This document shows, piece by piece, positions 22,717-29,936 of a stretch of DNA of 41,925 nt (positions within the stretch are counted from its first letter, which is position 1; every line of letters starts with the position of its first letter). A program made the translations under genes and the position numbers. The stretch covers positions 1 to 41,925 of IMG/VR virus record IMGVR_UViG_3300045996_003277, one strand, 5' to 3'. Source of the DNA: a virus. A model generated the notes under the pieces. The model did no database searches and was not told the origin of the DNA. It worked only from the letters and a program-made list of their open reading frames with translations.

Positions 22717-23930
22717 CGACCCGGAAGCGCAAGGACTACCGCGCTCTCCTGCTTGACGACAGCAGGCTCGTCGAGCGCCCGGCGCCGGGCAAGGCGCCGA
22801 CGGCGTTCCGCATCTGGGCCGCAGGACCCAACCCCACGGACCACGGGCCCACGGTGTTCTCGCCGCGCTCCGCGGAGTGCCTCATCGAGCAGCAGGCGAC
22901 GCGGGGGAACCTCTACTCCATCGACCTCGACCACCTGTCTCTCGAGACGAACCGGCCGGCGGAGGCCGGGCGCGCGGCGGGGTGGCACAAGCTCGCGGTG
23001 AGGCCGGACGAGAACGGCGCTCCGGAGCTCTGGGCCGTGGATGTCGAGTGGTGTCCCGACATCCGCGAAGGGCTGGAGATGGATCCACCGAAGTGGCGGT
23101 ACTTCAGCCCTGCTTACACGACCAACGCCGAGACAGGTGAGGTGATCAGCTACCTGAACACCGCGCTCTGCATCAACCCCGCGACGTGGAGCAATACCCA
23201 GCTCGCGACGAGGGCACGAAAGGACAGGACAGTGAACGAGAAGGAATTGCTCCTTGCCCTCAAGGCGATGACGGGTGGCGAGGACGACAAGGCCAAGCAG
23301 GCGGCGGCCATGTTCGCGGCCATGGGCGGTGAAGAGCGCCTGGCGGCGCTCGAGGGCGAGGACAAGCCGGCGGCGGACGCCGAGGGCGAGGACGAGGAGC
23401 CCGAGAGCGAGAAGAAGCCCGAGGCTGACGCACAGGAGCGCCCGGAGACGCCCTACGGCATCGCCGCGCCCAAGGGCGGCAAGCAGGCGCAGGACGCGAC
23501 CGTGCAGCTCGCTGCCCGCGTGGCGAAGCTCGAGGCGCAGGTGCAGCGCAACGCGGTGAAGAACCTCGTCGAGAAGCACAAGGACCGCTTCACCCCCGCC
23601 ACCCGCGACTGGGCGCTCGCGCAGCCCATCGAGGTCGTGCAGAGCTACGTGAAGGCCGCGCCGAAGCTCGACATGCGCGCGCCGGCCACCACCCAGGCGA
23701 CCCGCGGTGACAAGCAGGGCGAGGGGGCCGCGCCGCGCCTCCCGAAGCACGAGGAGGAGCGCATCGACGCCGTGCTCGGCATCACCTCTCCCCGAACCGG
23801 CAAGCCCGGGCTCGGGGAGTACGACCCCAAGATCGGCGGGCGCGTCATCAACGCCCTCCGGCCCTCGGAGTACCGCGCGCAGAAGGCCGCGCAGAACGCC
23901 GCCCAGAGGGGCGAGCAGAAGGGAGCGTGA
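22713..23930 (+). CDS. Head maturation protease with scaffold, Mu gpI-like
   Basis: The 405-residue protein resembles Mu gpI. The first 170 residues are the protease (FRIWAAGPNPTDHGPTVFSP, YSIDLDHLSLETNRP, KWRYFSPAYTTNAETGEV, and SYLNTALCINPATW near its end). The remainder is acidic and helical with low complexity, as in a scaffold (GEDEEPESEKKPEADAQ). A GTG at 23232 (residue 174, VNEKELLLALKAM) follows a purine-rich AGGACAGGACA. A scaffold-only product, like Mu gpZ made from within I, is possible. ATG 22713 has GGAGG four bases before it. Confidence 0.8.
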   Translation: MTTRKRKDYRALLLDDSRLVERPAPGKAPTAFRIWAAGPNPTDHGPTVFSPRSAECLIEQQATRGNLYSIDLDHLSLETNRPAEAGRAAGWHKLAVRPDENGAPELWAVDVEWCPDIREGLEMDPPKWRYFSPAYTTNAETGEVISYLNTALCINPATWSNTQLATRARKDRTVNEKELLLALKAMTGGEDDKAKQAAAMFAAMGGEERLAALEGEDKPAADAEGEDEEPESEKKPEADAQERPETPYGIAAPKGGKQAQDATVQLAARVAKLEAQVQRNAVKNLVEKHKDRFTPATRDWALAQPIEVVQSYVKAAPKLDMRAPATTQATRGDKQGEGAAPRLPKHEEERIDAVLGITSPRTGKPGLGEYDPKIGGRVINALRPSEYRAQKAAQNAAQRGEQKGA

Positions 23931-23933
23931 GCC

Positions 23934-24350
23934 ATGGCGGCCACGACCACGATCCGAATCACAAGGCAACGCGAGGGCACCTACGACACGCTGCTTCTCG
24001 AAGAGGACGCGGTCATCCTCGGCGGAACCATCGTGTGCCTCAACGCCGCCGGGTACGCGGTCCCCGGCACATCTGCGACCGGCCTGATCGCCTGGGGCAT
24101 CGCCACGGAGAGCGTCGACAACACTGACGGCGCCGACGGTGCGAAGAAGGTTGCGGTCGAGACCTCGCGCGGTCGCAAGGACTTCTTCTTCCTGAACGAC
24201 ACCGGTACCGCGGTCGCGCAGGCGGATGTTGGCAACGACTGCTACGTGCTGGACAACCAAACCGTCACCGGGGACAGCACCGGTCGCAGCGTCTGCGGAA
24301 TCGTGATCGAGGTCACGTCCACCGGCGTGTGGGTGCGCTTCAAGCAGTGA
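23934..24350 (+). CDS. Head decoration-like protein
   Basis: The 138-residue protein sits between protease and major capsid genes, the usual place of a decoration or stabilising protein. It is beta-rich and Gly/Thr-rich (VILGGTIVCLNAAGYAVPG, TGTAVAQADVGNDCYVLD, VCGIVIEVTSTGVWVRF), resembling DUF2190-type capsid accessory proteins. It probably binds the outside of the shell. Start ATG 23934 lies three bases after the protease stop. Confidence 0.65.
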   Translation: MAATTTIRITRQREGTYDTLLLEEDAVILGGTIVCLNAAGYAVPGTSATGLIAWGIATESVDNTDGADGAKKVAVETSRGRKDFFFLNDTGTAVAQADVGNDCYVLDNQTVTGDSTGRSVCGIVIEVTSTGVWVRFKQ

Positions 24351-24403
24351 GGACAGCGCCGCAGGCGCGGCGGTAAAGCCGCTTCACGCGGCGGGAGACG
24401 AAC

Positions 24404-25360
24404 ATGGCTCAGTGGACAGTCGCCCACGTCCTCACGACGGAGGACAGGCTCACGAAGATCCAGAACAACGCCTACGCGCTCGCGCTCGAGAACGCGTGGT
24501 GGGATCGCATCATGGTCGAGAAGCCCTCGACTGGTCAGGATGAAAACTACGAGTGGCTCCTCACGACCGCTGGGATCGAGCGGTTGAACAAGGGGCAGAT
24601 GGTCTACGAGGACATCGCAACGGCCTCGTGGGCGATCGAGAACACGGACTGGGGCAAGGGATTGAAGATCCCGCGCAACAAGTTCATGGACGACCGCTTC
24701 CAGTTCGCGTCCGACTGGATGGCAGACATCGGCGGGGCGATGGCGCTCAACCCGCAGTACATCGCCGTCGACCTGATCAACAACGGGGAAACTGGCCTGT
24801 GCTGGACCGGCAAGGCGTTCTTCGCGGCGGACCATCCGGTCAACAAGTACGACACCTCCAAGGGCACCTACCGGAACCTGGTCACCCAGGTTGGGCAGAT
24901 CATCTCGGGTGGTGGCACGGGCGCGCCGTCCCTCACGGTGGCCAACTTCGCCGCCGGCGTAGCCCACATGCAGGGCTACGTGATGGAGAACGGACGGAAC
25001 CGGAACCTCCAGCCGAAGCTGCTCGTCACCGGGCCGAAGCTGCGGAAGGAAGCCGTCGAGATCACCGGCGCTCGGTTCATCAGCTCGACCGAGAACGTCA
25101 TCGCGAGCTCGTACAACGTCGAGCCGATGGTCATCAACGAGATCACCGGCCTCGACTGGTACCTCGTCGCGGGCAACGTCGGTTCGAACCTCGGCGGTCC
25201 TCTCATCTACCAGGTGCGCGAGCAGTTCTGGATGACGTCCTACGAGGGCACGACTCAGGCGCAGCTCAACCAGTCGAATGAACTCGAGTGGCAGGTGCGC
25301 GGCCGCGGAGAAGGTTCGTACGGCCACCCGTTCCACATGATCAAGTTCAAGGTGACCTGA
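24404..25360 (+). CDS. Major capsid protein, Mu gpT-like
   Basis: The 318-residue protein shows the Mu gpT/HK97-fold pattern: an N-terminal region with YEWLLTTAGIERLNKGQMVY, GLKIPRNKFMDDRFQF, a MADIGGAMALNPQYIAVDLI helix and GKAFFAADHPVN. The last of these is a signature of gpT-like capsids. The C-terminal part has YNVEPMVINEITGLDWYLV and FWMTSYEGTTQAQLNQSN. It builds the icosahedral shell after the gpI-type protease acts. A GC hairpin follows the gene, which would limit read-through to the connector genes. Confidence 0.88.
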   Translation: MAQWTVAHVLTTEDRLTKIQNNAYALALENAWWDRIMVEKPSTGQDENYEWLLTTAGIERLNKGQMVYEDIATASWAIENTDWGKGLKIPRNKFMDDRFQFASDWMADIGGAMALNPQYIAVDLINNGETGLCWTGKAFFAADHPVNKYDTSKGTYRNLVTQVGQIISGGGTGAPSLTVANFAAGVAHMQGYVMENGRNRNLQPKLLVTGPKLRKEAVEITGARFISSTENVIASSYNVEPMVINEITGLDWYLVAGNVGSNLGGPLIYQVREQFWMTSYEGTTQAQLNQSNELEWQVRGRGEGSYGHPFHMIKFKVT

Positions 25361-25410
25361 CGCGCGAGTCGCGCTGCTGCGAAGGCGCCCCAGGAGTGGC
25401 GCCGCCCGAA

Positions 25411-25440
25411 CCCCGACCGGCCCAGCGCCGGCGGGGCTTT
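25411..25440 (+). terminator. Hairpin after the major capsid gene
   Basis: CCCCG and CCGGC pair with GCCGG and CGGGG around a CCAGC loop (25411-25436, one bulged A), followed by CTTT. It lies 50 bases after the capsid stop in the 94-base gap before the next gene. It resembles a weak intrinsic terminator that would raise capsid mRNA over downstream genes. Confidence 0.55.
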
Positions 25441-25454
25441 GGGGTCAGGAGACC

Positions 25455-25931
25455 ATGGCGCAGTACGGTACCATCGAAACGGTCAAGGACTTCGGGGTGA
25501 TGCTCCCCGAGGACGTCGACGCAATCGAGAGTCGGTATCCTGGCCTGGTCCTTCGTCGCCTGGAGTTGGCGTCTGCGCACATCGACGCGCGCCTCCCGAA
25601 GCGCTACGCGACACCGTTCGTTGAGCCGTATCCGCACAAGGTCATCGGCTGGGCTGCGGTGATTACGTCCTATCAAATGCTGGTGGATCTCCAGGGGGTG
25701 AACCCGGAGTCATCGCAGCATGTCAGCCCGAAGGAGCGTTACGACGAGGCTCTGGCCGAGGTCAAGGAGGCCGCCGACGCGAAGGACGGACTCTTCGAGC
25801 TCCCGCTTCGGCAGGAGGACCCGCGCGGCGCGACGGCGATCAACGTGGGTGGTCCGCTCTCTTACAGCGAGCAGAGTCCGTACACGTGGATGCGGCGCCA
25901 GCGCGAGCGCGCACGATCGGAGGGGCGGTGA
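25455..25931 (+). CDS. Head-tail connector, Mu gp36-like (DUF1320)
   Basis: The 158-residue protein matches the DUF1320 pattern: an early ESRYPGLVLRRLELASAHID helix, ARLPKRYATPF and then VIGWAAVITSYQMLVDLQG with an acidic middle (PKERYDEALAEVKEAADAKD). Family members adapt the portal to the tail. It stands just after the capsid gene, as in Mu-like phages. The ATG has AGGAG three bases upstream. Confidence 0.8.
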   Translation: MAQYGTIETVKDFGVMLPEDVDAIESRYPGLVLRRLELASAHIDARLPKRYATPFVEPYPHKVIGWAAVITSYQMLVDLQGVNPESSQHVSPKERYDEALAEVKEAADAKDGLFELPLRQEDPRGATAINVGGPLSYSEQSPYTWMRRQRERARSEGR

Positions 25932-26326
25932 GCGGCATCGATGGGATCGAGGGCGCGCGCGCGCTGGCACAGTTCCTCCGCGAGCTCGCGCCTCGCCTGC
26001 TCTCGCAGGGCGCCGTTGAGGCCGCCAAGGACCTCAGCGCGGTGGCAGCCGACCAGTACGCGGCCGGCAAGGGGCCGGACGACAAGGTCTGGCCGCTGCG
26101 CAAGAAGGACAACGCGATCGCCCTCCGGCGGCCGACGTCCGAGATCACGTGGCGCGGCGGCGGCGGGCGCGTCATCGCGACGGCGGACGACGTGGTGAAG
26201 CACCACCGCGGCAAGCGACCGGTCTTCCCCTTCTACGCCAAGAAGCTCCCTCCGGCCTGGGAGAAGGCCGTAGAGGCGGCGCTCCGGCGCGTGGCCGAGA
26301 AGGCCGTGAAGGCGGTGCCTCGATGA
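25928..26326 (+). CDS. Head-tail joining protein, gpG/HK97 gp10-like
   Basis: The 132-residue protein starts at a GTG overlapping the previous stop. It shows the small basic alpha/beta pattern of the gp10/Mu gpG group: EGARALAQFLRELAPRLLSQ, then DKVWPLRKKDNAIALRRPTS and FPFYAKKLPPAWEKAVEAAL. These close the head-tail joint or complete the tail. Position between the gp36-like and the next connector gene agrees. Confidence 0.6.
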   Translation: MSGIDGIEGARALAQFLRELAPRLLSQGAVEAAKDLSAVAADQYAAGKGPDDKVWPLRKKDNAIALRRPTSEITWRGGGGRVIATADDVVKHHRGKRPVFPFYAKKLPPAWEKAVEAALRRVAEKAVKAVPR

Positions 26327-26976
26327 GCCTCTCGGTCGACTGGCTGCGCGATCGGGTCGCGGAGTACTTCGCCGCGCACGACATCGCGGTCCCGGTGGTC
26401 TACGGGGTCGAGCGGGACTGGCGCCACCCGGACACCGCCGCGCGCGTCGTGCTCGGCGTGAAGACGGGCCCGGGGTCGTTCCGCCTGCTCCCCGCCGGGC
26501 CGCCCGGCGCGCCGGGGCACCGCCCGGTCGCCATCGACGAGCTCGGCGCGCTCATCGACCCAGCCGCCTTCCCTGGCTTCTCCGGGCGTCCGATCGCGAC
26601 CTGGCGGCAGTGGGTGTGGATCGCGGTCCGCGCGGTCGCGCCCGCTCCGGAGGTGGAGGACCGCGTGCGTGTGGCGCAGGCGGCCGCGTCGCAGCTGCTC
26701 CACCAGGTCGTGAGGGCCATCCACGAGGTGGCGCATGGGAGCCACGGGTTCAACGAGTCCGCCGAGGGCGAGTGGGTCGACGCGGACATCGCCCACCACC
26801 GTCACGGGGCGATGGCGAAGCTCACGAGCTGGATCGACATCCCGGTGATGCGCCGCTCGCGCCCGCGGATCGGCCTGGCGAAACCCTCGGCGCCGGACGT
26901 CACGAAGGTCAACCCGGCTCTGGAACTCGAGGCCTGCAACGCAGATGGTTGCGAGCCTGTCGTATCGACAGCCTAG
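26323..26976 (+). CDS. Tail terminator/completion protein (probable)
   Basis: The 217-residue protein starts in an ATGA overlap and lies directly before the sheath gene, the place of a tail terminator. It contains a beta-rich WRHPDTAARVVLGVKTGPGS section, RQWVWIAVRAVAPAPEVEDR, a long helix (ASQLLHQVVRAIHEVAHG) and a late strand SWIDIPVMRR. This order of strand, helix, strand suits minor tail proteins that contact neighbouring subunits. No specific family is recognised; assignment is positional. Confidence 0.5.
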   Translation: MSLSVDWLRDRVAEYFAAHDIAVPVVYGVERDWRHPDTAARVVLGVKTGPGSFRLLPAGPPGAPGHRPVAIDELGALIDPAAFPGFSGRPIATWRQWVWIAVRAVAPAPEVEDRVRVAQAAASQLLHQVVRAIHEVAHGSHGFNESAEGEWVDADIAHHRHGAMAKLTSWIDIPVMRRSRPRIGLAKPSAPDVTKVNPALELEACNADGCEPVVSTA

Positions 26977-26985
26977 GAGAAGAGC

Positions 26986-28743
26986 ATGGCATTGCAGCTG
27001 CCTTCAGCATCAATCACAGTCCGGTCGCAGCGACAGCCCGCCGCGCCGTCGAGCAGGATCCACGCCTGCGCCGGGGTCGCGTCGAAGGGTCCGTTCACGC
27101 CGACCAGCGTTGGGAACCTCGACGCGCTCACCGAGACCTTCGGCTTCGGACCGGCCGTCAAGGCGGCCGCCTACCAGCTGGGCAAGACGGGTGCTCCCGT
27201 CGTGTTCCGTCGGGTCGCCCCCACCGTCGTGGCCGCGGACATCGGCGATCCTACCCTCGACGACTGGACCGGCGCGAACCCGCCGGCGCTCTCGGGCACG
27301 CCGAACGACCATTACAACGTGGTGTTCGAGATCGTGACGGGCACGGTGCTCGGCACGGCGACGTACCGCGTTTCGACGAACGGCGGAGAGGACTACACGT
27401 CCGCCGTGGCGACGCCGGGGGACGGCATCATCACCCTGACCGGAACGGGGATCACGGTGACGCTCACCGGTGCCGTGGGCGGGTCGTTTACGTTCGAGGG
27501 ATATCCAGCGTCTCAGTCGATCATGCCGGTCGTCGCAACCCGCGTCGGCTCCTCGACGAGCGTCGTCACCATCACCGGCACGCCGCTCGACGCGTACGAG
27601 ATCGTGCTCGAGACCCTGACGGGCGGCACGATCGGTACGGCCGGCATCGTCGTGCGCGTCTCCCTCGACGGCGGGCGCACGTTCACGAAGGCCCTCCGCC
27701 TCGGGACGGCGAACACGCTCCAGATCGACGACGGCGAGGAGGACAGCGGCCTCGACTTCGCCTTCGCTGCGGGGACGCTCGACACCGGCGACGAGTTCGC
27801 CTCTTCGACGACCGAGCCGGCCGTGCAGGCGAGCGACGTGGTCACGGCCGTCAACCAGCTGAACGACAGCGTCCTCGACTGGAGCTTCGTCCACGTCGTC
27901 GGGGCCGTCACGCAGAGCGCCGCCTCGAGCATCGCCGGGCGCTTCACCGCGTTCGCGGCCGACCAACTGGGCAACGCCCGCTTCAGCTGGGCCCTGATGT
28001 CCTACCGCTATCGCTACACGAACGAGACCGAGACGGCGTGGGAGAACGCCTTCGCCGAGGAGTTCGACCAGTTCGAGAACGCGCGCGCGGCGGTGGGCTT
28101 CGGGTACGCCCGGATCACCTGCCCGATCACAGGGCGCCGGAACCGCCGGCCGGCGACGTTCGTCGCGGTGCCGGAGCTCATCGCCCGGCCCATCGAGGAG
28201 TCGATTGCCAGGAAGGCGACGGGGCCGCTCTCGAGCGACGTGCAGCTCTACGAGGACGGCGAGCGGGTCGAGCACGACGCGCGGATCAGCCCGACGGCGC
28301 AGGGCGCGCGCGCGCTCACGCTCCGCACCTACAAGGGGCAGGGCGGCGTCTACTTCACCCGCGACAGCACCTTCGACGCGGAGGGCGGCCTCGAGGGGCT
28401 CATCGCCCGGCGCCGCGTGCTCGACGCGGCCAGCGAGATCTTCCGCCAGACGCTCGAGAACCTCCTGATGGACGGCGTCGAGGTCAACGCGCCCGACGAG
28501 CCGAACCCGGGCTGCATCACCGAGGAGGGCGCCGCCCGGATCGATGCCGAGGTGGAGACGCAGATCCGCTCGGTGCTGCAGGGGAAGTTCTCGGACCTGA
28601 CGGTCTACACGTCGCGCACGACGGTGCTCGCTCCGGGTGTGCGGCTCCCGTGCAAGGTGGCGATCACCGGCCTGGAGTACCTCGACGGCGTCGAAGGCGA
28701 GATCGGATACGTGAGCGCGGCCCTCGCCGCCCTCGCAGCGTGA
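26986..28743 (+). CDS. Contractile tail sheath protein
   Basis: The 585-residue protein is a sheath subunit. The N-terminal region has GVASKGPFTPTSVGNLDALT and FGFGPAVKAAAYQLGK, typical of the wedge-like start of sheath proteins. The variable beta-rich middle (about 110-270) is surface-exposed. The conserved C-terminal part contains RKATGPLSSDVQLYEDGERV, TYKGQGGVYFTRDSTFD and a final VAITGLEYLDGVEGEIGYV strand that links subunits. It shows that the virion is a myovirus. Confidence 0.9.
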   Translation: MALQLPSASITVRSQRQPAAPSSRIHACAGVASKGPFTPTSVGNLDALTETFGFGPAVKAAAYQLGKTGAPVVFRRVAPTVVAADIGDPTLDDWTGANPPALSGTPNDHYNVVFEIVTGTVLGTATYRVSTNGGEDYTSAVATPGDGIITLTGTGITVTLTGAVGGSFTFEGYPASQSIMPVVATRVGSSTSVVTITGTPLDAYEIVLETLTGGTIGTAGIVVRVSLDGGRTFTKALRLGTANTLQIDDGEEDSGLDFAFAAGTLDTGDEFASSTTEPAVQASDVVTAVNQLNDSVLDWSFVHVVGAVTQSAASSIAGRFTAFAADQLGNARFSWALMSYRYRYTNETETAWENAFAEEFDQFENARAAVGFGYARITCPITGRRNRRPATFVAVPELIARPIEESIARKATGPLSSDVQLYEDGERVEHDARISPTAQGARALTLRTYKGQGGVYFTRDSTFDAEGGLEGLIARRRVLDAASEIFRQTLENLLMDGVEVNAPDEPNPGCITEEGAARIDAEVETQIRSVLQGKFSDLTVYTSRTTVLAPGVRLPCKVAITGLEYLDGVEGEIGYVSAALAALAA

Positions 28744-28753
28744 GGAGTCGGCC

Positions 28754-29215
28754 ATGGGCATGTACATCAACGGCAACTTCCACAACCACGCGTCGGCCGA
28801 GATCTCCTTCAAGGGGAAGCCGTACCTGGGCGTATCGGCCATCAACTACTCCGACGAGATCGAGCGAGAGCTCCAGTACGGCACCGGCCGCGAGCCGCTG
28901 GGGTTGGCAGACGGCACGTACAAGCCGAGCGCTGACGTGGAGCTCCTCAAGACGGAGTTCGACCGCCTCATCAGGGACCTTGGCGACGGGTACGGCGAGC
29001 AGCTGATCAGCATCGTCGTTTCGTTCCGCGAGGCGAGCGGCACGATCGTGGACACGCTCGGCGCCTGCAAGATCAGCAAGGTCGAGGACGCCTCCCAGCA
29101 GGGCGCCTCGGGCAACAAGACGAAGCTCACGCTGACGGTGACCGGGGTCATCAAGCGGAACGGCAAGGGCCTGATCAAGACCAAGGACCGTCCGCGGGTC
29201 GCGATCCGGTCGTAG
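28754..29215 (+). CDS. Tail tube protein
   Basis: The 153-residue protein follows the sheath gene, as tube proteins do. It is beta-rich (AEISFKGKPYLGVSAINY, SADVELLKTEFDRLIRDLG, QLISIVVSFREASGTIVDTL, ASGNKTKLTLTVTGVIKRNG), fitting the barrel fold of Mu gpM-like tubes. It forms the inner channel around the tape measure. ATG 28754 has GAGGAG upstream; a second Met two codons on is possible. Confidence 0.8.
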   Translation: MGMYINGNFHNHASAEISFKGKPYLGVSAINYSDEIERELQYGTGREPLGLADGTYKPSADVELLKTEFDRLIRDLGDGYGEQLISIVVSFREASGTIVDTLGACKISKVEDASQQGASGNKTKLTLTVTGVIKRNGKGLIKTKDRPRVAIRS

Positions 29216-29223
29216 AGGGCAAC

Positions 29224-29760
29224 ATGGCGAAGGTCGATATGTCGAAGTGGAGCGCGGAGCAGGTCAAAGCCTATGAGGCCGCGACTGCCGCGCTCAAGTC
29301 CGAGGAGGACGCGACCGCGCAGGAGGCGGCGCGCATCAAGGCGGAGGAGACCTCGCCGGAGGCTCTCATCGCAGCGGCGCGCGAGCAGGCCGAGGAGCTG
29401 AAGGCCGAGCGGGAGCGTGCGGCGCGCGAGCGTGCCGACGACCGCGCATACGCGGCCGCGGTGAAGGCCGAGGGCGGAGACCACCGGGTCGCCCGCGTGC
29501 GCACGCACGAGGGGAGCGTGCTCCTCCGGCCGATGACGGCCGCGGCGTGGGAGGAGTTCTGCGAGCGACTCGAGGAACTCAAGGAGGAGAGCGACAAGCG
29601 CCGGATCTCGAGAGAGACGGTGATCTCTACGCGCATCCACCCGGACCGCACGCGCTTCGACTACCTCGTCGAGCGGTTCCCATTCCTCTGGACGCACCTC
29701 TACATGGCCCGGGACGCGCTCATCGACGGCGTGAAGCAGGAGGCGAGGGGAAAAGGGTAG
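29224..29760 (+). CDS. Tail assembly chaperone, frame-0 product
   Basis: The 178-residue protein is highly charged and helical (KAYEAATAALKSEEDATAQE and on). It then has a compact region (VRTHEGSVLLRPMTAAAWEE ... RIHPDRTRFDYLVERFPFLW) ending just before its TAG. It lies between tube and tape measure, where contractile phages encode the two-part chaperone. The last codons contain a slippery GGGAAAA, so a fraction of ribosomes would make a longer form continuing into 29754-29933. Both forms should bind the tape measure during assembly. Confidence 0.75.
   Translation: MAKVDMSKWSAEQVKAYEAATAALKSEEDATAQEAARIKAEETSPEALIAAAREQAEELKAERERAARERADDRAYAAAVKAEGGDHRVARVRTHEGSVLLRPMTAAAWEEFCERLEELKEESDKRRISRETVISTRIHPDRTRFDYLVERFPFLWTHLYMARDALIDGVKQEARGKG
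29748..29754 (+). promoter_or_regulatory. -1 ribosomal frameshift site
   Basis: The heptamer GGGAAAA is in the frame-0 phase G-GGA-AAA, a canonical X-XXY-YYZ slip site close to lambda's GGGAAAG in G/GT. Two codons later comes the frame-0 TAG. After a -1 slip reading continues from 29754 as RVALYEAARGD for 59 residues. Position, phase and the open -1 frame all fit programmed frameshifting of the tail chaperone. Confidence 0.85.
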
Positions 29761-29933
29761 CCCTCTACGAGGCGGCCCGCGGCGACTTCGAGAAGACCGC
29801 GGACCACCTCGCCGCGCTGCTGCCGGCGAAGCTGCGCGGGGATGATCGGGCGAGGGCGGCGCTGTTGTGGATCGCCGAGGTCGGAAGCAGCCTTATCGGT
29901 TTCGTGCATAAGAGTCGCGCGAAGGAGACGTAA
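29754..29933 (+). CDS. Tail assembly chaperone, -1 frame extension
   Basis: A 59-residue segment (RVALYEAARGDFEKTADHLA ... FVHKSRAKET) lies in the -1 frame, directly after the slip site. It has no start codon or ribosome site of its own. The full fusion would be 177 plus 59 residues, 236 in all. Its stop is followed three bases later by the tape measure GTG. This is the GT-type half of the chaperone known from lambda, P2 and Mu. Confidence 0.8.
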   Translation, partial: RVALYEAARGDFEKTADHLAALLPAKLRGDDRARAALLWIAEVGSSLIGFVHKSRAKET

Positions 29934-29936
29934 GCG

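Noticed and set aside
24242-25336. 364-codon minus-strand frame over the capsid gene
   Set aside because: Antisense shadow of a confidently identified capsid protein.
19008-25360. Transposable Mu-like phage
   Set aside because: Head and tail genes are Mu-like, but no MuA transposase or MuB is present, while int and attP are.
26610-29006. 798-codon plus-strand frame over sheath and tube genes
   Set aside because: Alternate frame of the sheath gene; His/Arg-rich with no domain, while the sheath and tube frames are clear.
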